From contig URMK01000014.1 of NCBI GenBank assembly GCA_900548905.1, positions 50,143-114,142 on the forward strand: DNA of 64,000 bases, given 5' to 3'. The position numbers and the translations under genes are program-made. The DNA is from an uncultured Lachnospiraceae bacterium (GTDB taxonomy: Bacteria > Bacillota > Clostridia > Lachnospirales > Lachnospiraceae). The notes below the pieces were generated by a model that ran no database searches, was not told where the DNA came from, and saw only the letters and a program-made list of their open reading frames with translations. Shown in pieces: positions 42,130 through 50,489 of this stretch. Position 1 is the first letter of the stretch; every line of letters begins with the position of its first letter.

Positions 42130-42861
42130 ATGGATGACAGAATAGCACTTTTACGAAAAATACTGGACGAAAGCAGCTATACGGTTGCATTGTGCGGATC
42201 AGGGATGATGGAGGAAGGCGGTTTCATCGGTGTGAAAAATCCGGATAAAGCCTATGATATAGAGAAAAAATACGGCTATTCACCGGAGGAGATATTTACC
42301 GGATCTTTTTACCATACCCGTCCGAAACAGTTTTTTGAATTTTATAAAAAGGAAATGCTGGAGGATGCCCCGGAGCCTACGGAATCCGGCAAAGCGCTGG
42401 CCGCTATGGAGCGTGCCGGTAAGCTGCAGTGTGTAATCACCAGCAATATATACGAACTGAGCCAGCGTGCGGGCTGCCGGAATGTGATTGATCTGCACGG
42501 CAGCATCTATCATAACAGATGCAACCGCTGCGGAAGGGAATATCCGGTGAATTATATCCGGCAGGCAAAAGGGATTCCCGCATGTGAAGACTGCGGCATT
42601 CCGATCCGGCCGGGGCTGTATTTTTTCGGGGAAATGACCGACAGCCAGCTGATTACGAGGGCTACGGAGGAGGTTCATGACGCGCAGGTGCTGCTTCTTC
42701 TTGGGACAACACTGAATTCGGAGGTATTTGCCCATTATATTAAATACTTTGAGGGCCAATGGCTCGTGGTAATCCATAAGGAAAAGCATTTCCTGGATGA
42801 TAATGCGGATATGGTTTTTATAGACCGGCCTAAGAATATTCTTTCCAGGCTGGGGTATTAA
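42130..42861 (+). CDS. Sir2-like protein with variant NAD motifs
   Basis: About 243 residues. Sir2 landmarks are present: catalytic His123 (DLHGSIYHN), a Cys4 zinc site (CNRC at 131-134, CEDC at 152-155), FGE and GTTLNSEVF. The NAD-binding motifs are changed: GAGIS is CGSGMMEEGG at 22-31, and TQNID is TSNIY at 104-108, so the conserved Asp is Tyr. It may have lost deacylase activity or changed its substrate. An AGGAGG site precedes the start. It is the last gene before the TetR operon. Confidence 0.8.
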   Translation: MDDRIALLRKILDESSYTVALCGSGMMEEGGFIGVKNPDKAYDIEKKYGYSPEEIFTGSFYHTRPKQFFEFYKKEMLEDAPEPTESGKALAAMERAGKLQCVITSNIYELSQRAGCRNVIDLHGSIYHNRCNRCGREYPVNYIRQAKGIPACEDCGIPIRPGLYFFGEMTDSQLITRATEEVHDAQVLLLLGTTLNSEVFAHYIKYFEGQWLVVIHKEKHFLDDNADMVFIDRPKNILSRLGY

Positions 42862-42905
42862 CAACGGATACCACGCTCCGCGGCCCATCCTTATGTGCAA
42901 CAAAA

Positions 42906-42939
42906 GCGGCGCTGCGCCAGATAAGGCAGCGCTGTTTTT
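42906..42939 (+). terminator. Terminator after the Sir2-like gene
   Basis: GCGGCGCTGCGCC pairs with GGCAGCGCTG with one bulge, and TTTTT follows at 42935-42939. Confidence 0.7.
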
Positions 42940-42964
42940 AGTTACGGGAAAACAGGCTGTATTG

Positions 42965-42993
42965 TTGACAAAGCTAAATGCAGGTATTATGAT
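42965..42993 (+). promoter_or_regulatory. Sigma-A promoter of the TetR/ABC operon
   Basis: TTGACA at 42965-42970 and TATGAT at 42988-42993 have a 17-base spacer, a nearly ideal sigma-A promoter. It would start transcription near 43000, inside the palindrome at 42996-43025. Confidence 0.85.
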
Positions 42994-42995
42994 AT

Positions 42996-43025
42996 ATATG
43001 ACTAAAAATATTTATATAGTCATAT
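42996..43025. promoter_or_regulatory. Putative TetR operator
   Basis: ATATGACTA at 42996-43004 and TAGTCATAT at 43017-43025 are perfect inverted half-sites, 12 bases apart, lying over the transcription start and just before the TetR-type gene. This arrangement suits autorepression. Confidence 0.75.
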
Positions 43026-43041
43026 AAATGGGAGGTTGAGT

Positions 43042-43638
43042 ATGCCGAAGTTTAGCAGTATTGAAAAAGAAATCATAAGAAAAAAACTGATGCAGGAAGG
43101 AGAACGGTTATTTACTTCATTCGGGATAAAGAAAGTATCCGTTGATGAAATTGTACAGGCTGCCGGAATTGCGAAGGGTTCTTTTTATTCTTTCTATTCC
43201 AATAAAGAACATCTGTATATGGATATTGCCGCCAATCTGCAGGTGACGATGTGGCGCGAACTGGATGAATTTTTAAAGGAAAACCTTTCCCTGCCTCCAA
43301 GAGAGCTTTGTAAGCGATGTTTTCTTTGGATGTTTAACGGGCTGGAACGATATCCGATGCTCAAACAGGCGGATCGTGAGACCGCTGAATATTTATACCG
43401 CAAGCTTCCTCCGGAAGTAATCAAGGCACATACAAGGGATGACGGCAGGGAACTGGCTCAACTACAGGAATATGGAGTCCGTTTTACATGCGGGATAGAG
43501 GTTGCGGCCAAAACATTACAAACACTTGCGATTAGTTTCCTTAATCTGCAGCAGGATAATACGGATGACGGACAGATCGTTATGGGGATTATTCTGGATG
43601 GTGTGCTAAAGGAGATTATAAGTGATGAAAGTGATTGA
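43042..43638 (+). CDS. TetR-family repressor
   Basis: About 198 residues. The N-terminal helix-turn-helix is ERLFTSFGIKKVSVDEIVQAAGIAKGSFYSFYSNKEHLYMDI (quoted in two parts across 20-60), followed by a helical ligand-binding domain. It should repress the three exporter genes until a drug-like ligand binds. ATG at 43042 is six bases after GGGAGG; the TTG at 43036 overlaps the site. It is the first gene of the operon, and the ABC gene begins inside its end. Confidence 0.9.
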   Translation: MPKFSSIEKEIIRKKLMQEGERLFTSFGIKKVSVDEIVQAAGIAKGSFYSFYSNKEHLYMDIAANLQVTMWRELDEFLKENLSLPPRELCKRCFLWMFNGLERYPMLKQADRETAEYLYRKLPPEVIKAHTRDDGRELAQLQEYGVRFTCGIEVAAKTLQTLAISFLNLQQDNTDDGQIVMGIILDGVLKEIISDESD

Positions 43639-44485
43639 TGTCCGGAAAGTCTATCTGAAATATCCTTCTTCAAAAGAGGATACTATTCGGGGGATCAGTT
43701 TTGATGTTAAACAGGGCGAAATATTCGGCTTTCTTGGTCCGTCCGGAGCCGGAAAAAGCACCATGCAGAGAATTTTAACAGGGACCCTCCGGAATTATCA
43801 GGGAAGTGTCCGTGTTTTTGATATGGAGATGAAGCACAGGACCCGTGCGTATTATGAAAATATTGGGGTGGATTTTGAATTTCCTAACTTTTACGGGAAA
43901 TTTACCGCTATCGAAAATTTAAACTATTTCGCTTCCCTTTATTCCGGCAGAACAAGCGATCCGTTAGAACTTTTGGAAAAGGTGGGCCTTCGCTCTGATG
44001 CCGGTAAAAAGGTATCCGGTTATTCAAAGGGGATGAAAATGCGGCTTGGGTTCGTACGTTCCCTGCTGCATGATCCCAAGCTGCTTTTTCTTGATGAACC
44101 AACCAGCGGCCTTGACCCTGCAAATGCCAGAATAGTAAAGGATATGATATTGGAGCAGAAAAGGATGGGAAAAACCATTCTCTTAACGACCCATAATATG
44201 CATGATGCGGAGGAACTGTGCGATCTTGTGGCATTTATTATTGACGGTACGGTTAAAACGGTTGATTCACCGCATGCTTTGCGTAAGAGCGGAGCGGATA
44301 CAAAGGTGGAATACTGTTTTCAGGACAAGGGAAAAGAAAAACAAAATGTCTGTACTCTTTCGGGTCTTGCCGCCGCCCATGACTTTCAGACTGCGCTGAA
44401 GGAAGGTACCCTGACAAGTATCCATTCAAAGGAGCAGACGCTTGAGGATATATTTATTGCGCTGACAGGAAAGGGGTTGAAATGA
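43625..44485 (+). CDS. ABC exporter ATP-binding protein
   Basis: About 286 residues. Walker A GPSGAGKSTMQR is at about 38-49, the signature is VSGYSKGMKMRLGF, Walker B is LLFLDEPTSGLDPANAR and the switch His is in TTHNMHD. It would power the two following permeases. The closest overall layout is the drug-export type ABC-2 system. ATG at 43625 is nine bases after AAAGGAG and overlaps the TetR end by 14 bases, giving coupling. The start is given as ATG rather than the GTG at 43622. Confidence 0.92.
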   Translation: MKVIDVRKVYLKYPSSKEDTIRGISFDVKQGEIFGFLGPSGAGKSTMQRILTGTLRNYQGSVRVFDMEMKHRTRAYYENIGVDFEFPNFYGKFTAIENLNYFASLYSGRTSDPLELLEKVGLRSDAGKKVSGYSKGMKMRLGFVRSLLHDPKLLFLDEPTSGLDPANARIVKDMILEQKRMGKTILLTTHNMHDAEELCDLVAFIIDGTVKTVDSPHALRKSGADTKVEYCFQDKGKEKQNVCTLSGLAAAHDFQTALKEGTLTSIHSKEQTLEDIFIALTGKGLK

Positions 44486-45183
44486 GATTCTTAAATACCC
44501 TGTTGAATGATATCCGTTTTCAGATAAAATATGGATTTTATTATCTGTACGCTTTTTTCACCATCGTTTATATCACTGCATTAATGATAATACCTTCTCC
44601 ATATAAAAATAAGGCGGCATCCCTTATTATATTGACGGATCCTGCCATGCTTGGCATTTTTTTTATTGGCGGGATATGGCTGCTTGAAAAGGAAGAAGGC
44701 CTGCATCGGTTTTGGGGCGTCTCACCGCTCCGCCCCCTGGAGTATTTGTTGGCACAATCCATATCCCTGGCAATTCTGTCAACCCTTTCGGCCGTTCTCA
44801 TTGTGGTGACAGGTATGGGGGGTGGGGTTCACATTGTTTCCCTTTCTTACTGTGTATTCCTTGGAGCAGTCATTTTTAATCTAATCGGGCTGTTTGTTGC
44901 GTCCTATGCCCGCTCCGTAAACCATTATATTAAAATCGTGCTCCTTCCCGCGGTCTTTTTAGCAATGCCCCCTGTTCTGACGGCATTCGGAATGGCGCAT
45001 CCGCTTTTGGAGTTATTTCCGGGGACAGTGTTGTGGCATCTGCTTGAAAATGCAATAGACAGGACGGAAACCAGTGACGGACAGATGGAAAGCATCCTTT
45101 TTCTGTGGCTCACTTTATTGCTGGCGCTGGCAAATAAACGCATCAGTACGGCTTTACAGGCAGAAGGAGGTGACGGTGTATGA
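44482..45183 (+). CDS. ABC-2 type permease (first of a pair)
   Basis: About 233 residues with about six hydrophobic helices and a short cytoplasmic loop (EKEEGLHRFWGVSPLRPLEYLLAQ) typical of ABC-2 exporter permeases. ATG at 44482 overlaps the ATPase stop by four bases. It forms a pair with the next permease and resembles fluoroquinolone-export-type half-transporters in general layout. The exported compound is unknown. Confidence 0.88.
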   Translation: MRFLNTLLNDIRFQIKYGFYYLYAFFTIVYITALMIIPSPYKNKAASLIILTDPAMLGIFFIGGIWLLEKEEGLHRFWGVSPLRPLEYLLAQSISLAILSTLSAVLIVVTGMGGGVHIVSLSYCVFLGAVIFNLIGLFVASYARSVNHYIKIVLLPAVFLAMPPVLTAFGMAHPLLELFPGTVLWHLLENAIDRTETSDGQMESILFLWLTLLLALANKRISTALQAEGGDGV

Positions 45184-45887
45184 AGCATACAAGGAAGCTT
45201 TTTGAGATAGGTTTGAAACAGATAGCACAAGACGGGATGCTGCTTATCCTGATCGCCGCTCCCTTTTTAGTCGGTATGTTTTTCCGGTTTGTCATTCCTT
45301 TTATCAATACAATACTGATCAATGAATTTTCGTTTCCTATAACACCCTGGTATGGTCTTGCAGATGGAATGCTAATCTGCATGACTCCTATGTTTGTGGC
45401 AATGATTTCGGCGTTTTTACTTTTAGAAGAAAGAGAGGAAGGCGTAAATGCTTTTTATCAGATCACCCCGGCAGAAGGTTATTCCTATTTGCTTGCGCGT
45501 ATTGGATTGCCGATGACAGGGGCATTTGTAATCACATTGTTTGTTTCTGCTGTATTTACGATTTCCTCTTTATCTTTTGGGGTGATTCTTTCAGGGTCTT
45601 TTATCAGCAGTCTGACAGGAATATTTTTGGCAATGATGGTGGTTTCCATTGCCGGAAACCGTGTGGAGGGGCTTGCGCTCTCGAAGTTGATGGGGATTAG
45701 CTTTACAGGGCTTATATTAGTATGGTTTATACCTGCTCCCTATCATTTTTTATTGGCTTTTCTTCCCTCCTTCTGGATAGGGAAAATACTGGCAGACGGA
45801 GTAAATCCCTTTTCATTTATCGTCGGCCTGTTGACCTGCTTCTTATGGATTGCTTTTTTTACAAAGAAGTTTTTGAATCGGGTGTGA
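45180..45887 (+). CDS. ABC-2 type permease (second of a pair)
   Basis: About 235 residues, six or so helices, with the loop LLLEEREEGVNAFYQITPAEGYSYLLARIGLP near the first third (quoted in part). ATG at 45180 overlaps the upstream permease stop by four bases, so all four operon genes are coupled. Sequence is diverged from its partner, as in heterodimeric ABC-2 permeases. No terminator hairpin is obvious immediately after the stop. Confidence 0.88.
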   Translation: MKHTRKLFEIGLKQIAQDGMLLILIAAPFLVGMFFRFVIPFINTILINEFSFPITPWYGLADGMLICMTPMFVAMISAFLLLEEREEGVNAFYQITPAEGYSYLLARIGLPMTGAFVITLFVSAVFTISSLSFGVILSGSFISSLTGIFLAMMVVSIAGNRVEGLALSKLMGISFTGLILVWFIPAPYHFLLAFLPSFWIGKILADGVNPFSFIVGLLTCFLWIAFFTKKFLNRV

Positions 45888-46015
45888 GGATACAAGAGAA
45901 AGAATAAGACAGTCAGGAAACGCATGTCAATTGCCGGGTGCGTAAAAGCGCTTGGCAGTTGGTAGTCTTTTTACAAAAAGTAATTATAATAGAAAAAAAA
46001 ATAGGAGGAAAAACT

Positions 46016-46633
46016 ATGAAGCTATCGGAAAAAATACAGCTGCTACGGAAAGAAAAAGGGTTGTCCCAGGAAGAACTGGCGGAAATCTGCAGGGTAAGCA
46101 GACAGTCCATTTCTAAGTGGGAAGCGGATATCGCTTTGCCGGAAACCGACAGGCTGCTCATCCTGAGCAGAACCTTTCAGGTTTCCCTGGATGTCCTGTT
46201 AAAGGACGAGCTTGTGGTTAACAGCGTGAAAATGAGCCATTCCTGTGGATTACATGCGGTAAAGAAACCCGGGGACGGGATGTACGAAGGCATTCTGATA
46301 AAGGAGAGCCTTTCCAGTGACGTAATTTTGGATGAAGTATCTGTTAACAAGGTCGAACTCTGGAATGCGGGAGGGGTGCCCAAATATTGGACCGCCATTT
46401 TTTTTACCGCCTCCCGGCCCGATTTCCCGGTACATATTTCCCGGATGATTAAAGGGGGAACGGACGAAGGGGAGGTATGGTTTGTGGATTTTAAAGCCGG
46501 AAACCGGAAATATGTTGTATTAAAAGATCGGGTGTTTCATTACGAAATCGGTAATTCCATAGATAAGGAACGGGTGCGTGCGGAATGCAAAAAGCTGGGA
46601 ATTGCAGAAGAGCAGATGAACTGGCCGGAATAA
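46016..46633 (+). CDS. XRE-family regulator with C-terminal sensing domain
   Basis: About 205 residues. The N-terminal XRE helix-turn-helix is IQLLRKEKGLSQEELAEICR, then SRQSISKWEADIALPETDR at about 8-50. Residues about 80-205 form a beta-rich domain (PDFPVHISRMIKGGTDEGEV) with no family I can name. AGGAGG precedes ATG at 46016; the frame extends upstream but without a site. It follows the ABC exporter operon by about 130 bases, and its targets are unknown. Confidence 0.85.
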   Translation: MKLSEKIQLLRKEKGLSQEELAEICRVSRQSISKWEADIALPETDRLLILSRTFQVSLDVLLKDELVVNSVKMSHSCGLHAVKKPGDGMYEGILIKESLSSDVILDEVSVNKVELWNAGGVPKYWTAIFFTASRPDFPVHISRMIKGGTDEGEVWFVDFKAGNRKYVVLKDRVFHYEIGNSIDKERVRAECKKLGIAEEQMNWPE

Positions 46634-46667
46634 AAACGGCAGCAGGGGAAAGGAGAAGGAAAGAAAG

Positions 46668-47222
46668 ATGAAACTGTTACTGACTTCAGCAGGTTTTGAA
46701 AATAAAAGAATAGCGGAAATTTTTCTGACATTAGCAGGAAAAAGGCCGGAAAACATAAAGGCGGTTTTTATCCCTACAGCGGCGGTTAATGCGGATGCCA
46801 TAGAGGTGCTTCCGAAATGTCTGCATGATTTACTGGATTGCGGGATACCGAAAGAAAATATCCGGGTATATGATTTGCATAAAAAGATGACGCTGGAAGA
46901 ACTGAAAGGGTATGATGCGGTATATGTCTGCGGAGGGGATACCGGATATCTTCTGGATCGGATTGACGAGCAGGATTTCCGCAGTGTTCTGCTTGCTTTT
47001 ATAGAGCAGGGCGGCGTATATGTGGGGGTGAGCGCAGGAAGCCAGGCTGCGGCGGGTAATCTGAAAAACAGCTTTGGTTATCCGGCCTGCCCGATCCATG
47101 TGCATTGCAGCGAAGGGATGTCACCCGGCCCTGTGGACAGGAATGGGTGCAGGGAACTGCGTATTACGAATAACCAGGCGGTCCTGGTTACGGACGGGAT
47201 GGACATCAGGATTGTTGAGTGA
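46668..47222 (+). CDS. Peptidase S51-like (class I glutamine amidotransferase fold)
   Basis: About 184 residues. The nucleophile elbow GVSAGSQAA with Ser122 is the PepE/cyanophycinase type, and CGGDTGYLLDRI near 89-100 is the second S51 motif. It would be a dipeptidase-like enzyme for N-terminal Asp, or a related hydrolase; Asp-dipeptidase is inferred only by family. It is slightly shorter than classic PepE and ends soon after the GMDIRIVE segment. GGAGAAGG precedes the start. Confidence 0.82.
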   Translation: MKLLLTSAGFENKRIAEIFLTLAGKRPENIKAVFIPTAAVNADAIEVLPKCLHDLLDCGIPKENIRVYDLHKKMTLEELKGYDAVYVCGGDTGYLLDRIDEQDFRSVLLAFIEQGGVYVGVSAGSQAAAGNLKNSFGYPACPIHVHCSEGMSPGPVDRNGCRELRITNNQAVLVTDGMDIRIVE

Positions 47223-47293
47223 TGTTTCAGCCAAAAACAATGGTCGGATACAGGTGCATGTCCTGAAGAGGACGGCCTTTGAGGGGGAAATTT

Positions 47294-48154
47294 ATGAGCA
47301 CTGAATATGATGTACTTTTAGCAGCGAACAAAAACTTTCGGGCAGACAAAAAAGCAGAAATCAGTTATATCTTTTCCTGTGAAGAATACCAGGAGCTGGA
47401 AAGGGAATATGGTATCCGTCATACAGCAGGGAAGGGCGGTACGTTTTTGCAGGCATTGCATTTGTTGGAATGGGTTCATCAAAATATAAGACATAAAGGA
47501 AATTATGATAATTCCGATCCGCAGGATGCCTTACATTTGCTTTCCTTAGCTTATAAAAAGGAAGGCTTTGGAGTCAACTGTCTGGCCATGTCTATTGTTC
47601 TGGCGGAATGTCTTCTTGCAGCAGGCATGTATGCACGGGTGGTTTATATGATGCCCGCGGCTGCCGCGGATGGAGATAACCATGTGGTGGCCGAGGTTTT
47701 TATCACGGAATGGAATAAGTGGATTTTGCTGGATCCTACCTATGGGAGTTATTGTGCGGACACTTCCGGTGCGGTGCTGAATTTGTACGATATCAGGAAT
47801 TTGGTTATCAGCGGCGGCGGGTATTCTTTTTCCGATAATCTGGATTATAACGGGGAGAGGGTGTCCGATTTGGAGGATATAAAAGAATATTACGCTAAAA
47901 ATTTATTTTTTCTCAGAAGCAAGTCTGTGCAAGGGTATGGAGTGCATCGGGAATATGGGAATATGCTGGAATTAGCGCCTGCCGAATTTGATGTCCACGA
48001 GCGGATGGTTGCAAACTTGCAGTATCGGATTAAGGAATACGGGGCCTGTAAGCTTTTTTCCGATTGGCTTACCTATGAAAGCGAATTACGCAACAGGTAT
48101 ATCGATATCAATACGTTTTACCAGCCGCCTTTCAAAAAAGGCGGGAAGAGATAA
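47294..48154 (+). CDS. Transglutaminase-like thiol protein
   Basis: About 286 residues. A transglutaminase-type catalytic triad is visible: Cys96 (FGVNCLAMS), His130 (DGDNHVVAEVFI) and Asp147 (ILLDPTYG). It is preceded by an alpha-helical segment with EWVHQNIRHKGNYDN. No signal peptide, so a cytosolic peptidase or N-glycanase-like hydrolase is likelier than a crosslinking enzyme. ATG at 47294 follows GAGGGGG; the upstream ATG at 47279 lacks a good site. Function unknown beyond the fold. Confidence 0.8.
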   Translation: MSTEYDVLLAANKNFRADKKAEISYIFSCEEYQELEREYGIRHTAGKGGTFLQALHLLEWVHQNIRHKGNYDNSDPQDALHLLSLAYKKEGFGVNCLAMSIVLAECLLAAGMYARVVYMMPAAAADGDNHVVAEVFITEWNKWILLDPTYGSYCADTSGAVLNLYDIRNLVISGGGYSFSDNLDYNGERVSDLEDIKEYYAKNLFFLRSKSVQGYGVHREYGNMLELAPAEFDVHERMVANLQYRIKEYGACKLFSDWLTYESELRNRYIDINTFYQPPFKKGGKR

Positions 48155-48201
48155 GGCAGCGGAAAATGCAGGGGAAGAATAAAGACTGTTACACAAAGAA
48201 A

Positions 48202-48262
48202 ACCGGACGCTTAATCGGGGAATATCCTCCTGGCAAGTGAGATACACCACAAGCGGTCCGGC
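48202..48262 (-). terminator. Convergent terminator
   Basis: ACCGGACGCTT at 48202-48212 pairs with AAGCGGTCCGG at 48251-48261 with a one-base mismatch. On the minus strand it is followed by GGTTTTCTTT. It lies between the transglutaminase-like and ACT genes and probably stops both transcripts. Confidence 0.65.
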
Positions 48263-48278
48263 AGTTTTGTGAATAACA

Positions 48279-48698
48279 TTAAAAGCGGTCACCTTGTACA
48301 ACGGTAAATCCCTTTGTCGTCAAGCACCCTTCCACCTCCGTAATATCATCGGTATGGAAGATCAGAATGGGCATCCCTGTGTTCCTGTTAAAAGAGAGGT
48401 AAACATAATCCACGTTGATATTACTTTCGGAAAGCGCCTGCAGAAGATGGTGCAGATTCCCGATTTCATCGGCCACTTCCACGCCGGTTACTTCGGTGAG
48501 TTTACATAGATAGCCTTCCTTTTCCAAAGCCTTTGCTGCTTTAACCGGATCGGATACTACCATGCGGACAATACCGTATTCCGCGCTGTCATTGGTGACA
48601 GAACCGAGAATATTAATCTGCTCTGCTTCCAGGATACCGGTAATATTTTTTAATGTGGCTTTCCTGTTTTCGGCATAGATTGATAATTGTTTCAGCAT
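48279..48698 (-). CDS. Tandem ACT-domain protein
   Basis: About 139 residues with two ACT-like units: LSIYAENRKATLKNITGILE, LGSVTNDSAEYGIVRMVVSD and LLQALSESNINVDYVYLSFN. It would bind an amino acid and regulate a partner; the pattern resembles small stand-alone ACT proteins in Clostridia. AGGAGG eight bases upstream of ATG at 48698 fixes the start. It is separate from the ACT protein at 36441. Confidence 0.85.
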   Translation of the reverse strand: MLKQLSIYAENRKATLKNITGILEAEQINILGSVTNDSAEYGIVRMVVSDPVKAAKALEKEGYLCKLTEVTGVEVADEIGNLHHLLQALSESNINVDYVYLSFNRNTGMPILIFHTDDITEVEGCLTTKGFTVVQGDRF

Positions 48699-48826
48699 AT
48701 GATTCCTCCTGATAATTGGCATCGTGATGAGAATCTGTATGGGACAAAAAGATTCGTACCAATGTTTATTATACACTATTGTATATAGATGAGGAAACCA
48801 TTTTTAAAAATACTTTTATTCATATT

Positions 48827-49080
48827 CCGTAACCGTTACCCTTCACGGCTTCGCTGTGCCTGGGGGAGATTCCTTCCGGCAGCCCTCCCGGCCATCGTAT
48901 TTTCTCCGCGTGGGCACGCTTTCGCTCTGCCAAAAACGCAGCGGTACTAGGATTGCACAGGACACAATCCAAGAACCGGCGTTTTTAGAAGGCCCGTGCG
49001 GGGAATATACGATGGCCGGGAGGGCTGCCGGAAGGAATCTCCCTCAGGCACAGCGAGGCCGTGAAGGGTAACCCGTAACC
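48827..49080. mobile_element. 238-bp long-hairpin element with 8-bp flanking repeats
   Basis: The arms 48835-48900 and 49007-49072 are inverted copies of 66 bp with two mismatches. CCGTAACC occurs immediately outside each arm (48827-48834 and 49073-49080), like an 8-bp target duplication. The 106-base middle continues the fold (CTCCGCGTGGGCACG against CGTGCGGGGAA on the complement, and GGATTG-N9-CAATCC at the tip). It carries no gene. The tip region contains AAAACGCAGCGGTACT, also found at 56378. Confidence 0.8.
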
Positions 49081-49152
49081 AAAGGCAGTTCTCACCATGC
49101 GGGTGCCCATGACAGCGGCACCCGTAACGGTTCTGCGCCTTCCAAAGTTATT

Positions 49153-49611
49153 TTATTCCTTTTTGCTGTTATTGCGGTATTTCAGACATACCAGAATGCA
49201 GATAGCCGTAGCTATCAGGAATTCTGCAAAAATAACGGATGGATTCCAGATTTGAAAATAAAAATGTCCGATAAAATAAACGGCAAATGCAATGAGATAA
49301 ATTGCCAGACAACTGAATAGACAGTGGAAAAAGGCGTCCCGTTTCCGTTCTTTCTGTATCATTTCCTGTTGTTGTTTTTCCAGGATTTCCGTCTTAATAG
49401 AAAGCTCATCAATTTCGGACGGCTTCAGCAGATAATCGATGGTTACATGAAACAGGTCACTCATCGCCGGCAGCTTATCCGCATCCGGGACAGCCTGACC
49501 GGATTCCCATTTGGATACCGCCTGCCTGGAGACCTGGAGCTGTTCCGCAAGCTGCTCCTGTGTCATATTATTTGCCTTTCTTAGTTTTAGAATTTTTTCT
49601 GAAATATCCAT
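49153..49611 (-). CDS. XRE regulator with C-terminal membrane helices
   Basis: About 152 residues. The XRE helix-turn-helix is at 8-50 (LRKANNMTQEQLAEQLQVSR, then AVSKWESGQAVPDADK). A linker of charged coiled coil (TEILEKQQQEMIQKERKRDA) and two hydrophobic helices (about 97-140) follow, so the DNA-binding domain would be tethered at the membrane. Such proteins often sense cell-envelope stress. A ribosome site GGAGG lies at about 49624. Targets unknown. Confidence 0.85.
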   Translation of the reverse strand: MDISEKILKLRKANNMTQEQLAEQLQVSRQAVSKWESGQAVPDADKLPAMSDLFHVTIDYLLKPSEIDELSIKTEILEKQQQEMIQKERKRDAFFHCLFSCLAIYLIAFAVYFIGHFYFQIWNPSVIFAEFLIATAICILVCLKYRNNSKKE

Positions 49612-49787
49612 AATTGGTACCTCCTTAATTTTATGGTTTCAAGATAACAAAAGCAGCGGTTGCACACCAGCAGGAGTACTGTATATTTGGTCAACTGCAG
49701 GTTGCAGATGCGTATCTATTTCGGGTTTATCGCAGTTATCCAGTAATCCGTATTCGTAGAAAGGACTTTTTAAAGATCCTTATCCTG

Positions 49788-50312
49788 TTACTCCAGTACT
49801 TTACTCAGATATAAAATCAAATCATCATCATTACAGCATTGGCTATAAGGGGTACAGATTCTGTCACGGTACCAGACTCCGGAACCGTCCGGTATATATC
49901 CTCTTTTTATGTACATCCGCTGGGCACTTCCATAGCCTGCATGAAGGCCGACTCCGAGACAGACGATACCGGAAAGGTTTTGGGCCAGTCTTTCCGCAGT
50001 ATCCATCAGGCGGGTACCAATGCCCTTGTTCCGATATTTTTCCAAAACACCGAAATCCACTATTTCAGGTATATTTTTGTTGGCAAACGGACCGGCCGGA
50101 CAGTTTAGGTATACATTAATATAGCCTGCAGGCAGGCCTTTATATTCTGCGGTAAGGGCGGCGGCGATTCCTTTTTCCTCGTCTGCAATCCGTCTTTTAT
50201 ATTTTTCAGGGGAAGCCTTCCATCCCTGTCTGCATTCCTCATCGCTGAAAATCTGCGGATCAGGCTCCTGCATCCGTCGTATAATTAGATTCGTGTCTTT
50301 ATAGTAAATCAT
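49788..50312 (-). CDS. GNAT acetyltransferase
   Basis: About 174 residues. GNAT elements include KEGIAAALTAEYKGLPAGYINVYLN-like sequence early on, motif A FGVLEKYRNKGIGTRLMDTAERLA near 97-120 and RMYIKRGYIPDGSGVWYRD at the end. ATG at 50312 has AGGAGG upstream, which the more distal ATG at 50354 lacks. It is the only gene between the XRE membrane regulator and the terminator of the liv operon. Substrate unknown. Confidence 0.87.
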   Translation of the reverse strand: MIYYKDTNLIIRRMQEPDPQIFSDEECRQGWKASPEKYKRRIADEEKGIAAALTAEYKGLPAGYINVYLNCPAGPFANKNIPEIVDFGVLEKYRNKGIGTRLMDTAERLAQNLSGIVCLGVGLHAGYGSAQRMYIKRGYIPDGSGVWYRDRICTPYSQCCNDDDLILYLSKVLE

Positions 50313-50406
50313 AAATATCCTCCTGGTATCGGCAGATAGATTCGGGTTTTGCACTTGCGCACTTGCAGGTATATATCATAAGGGGTTCTGAGGCATAGGG
50401 ATAAAA

Positions 50407-50448
50407 CCAGCCCCCGGCTATCGAAAGATTACGATAGCCGGGGGCTGG
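50407..50448 (-). terminator. Terminator of the liv/cytidylate-kinase-like operon
   Basis: A perfect 17-bp stem (CCAGCCCCCGGCTATCG at 50407-50423 against 50432-50448) has an 8-base loop, and on the minus strand is followed by TTTTAT. It is about 40 bases past the stop of the cytidylate-kinase-like gene. Confidence 0.9.
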
Positions 50449-50489
50449 TCATATCTTAAGGGATACCGGTAACGATCCGTTCGGTACAG

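Noticed and set aside
49612..49787. Regulatory or RNA feature in the gap between the XRE and GNAT genes
   Set aside because: Only weak GCAACC/GGTTGC similarities are present; no stem, promoter or reading frame stands out.
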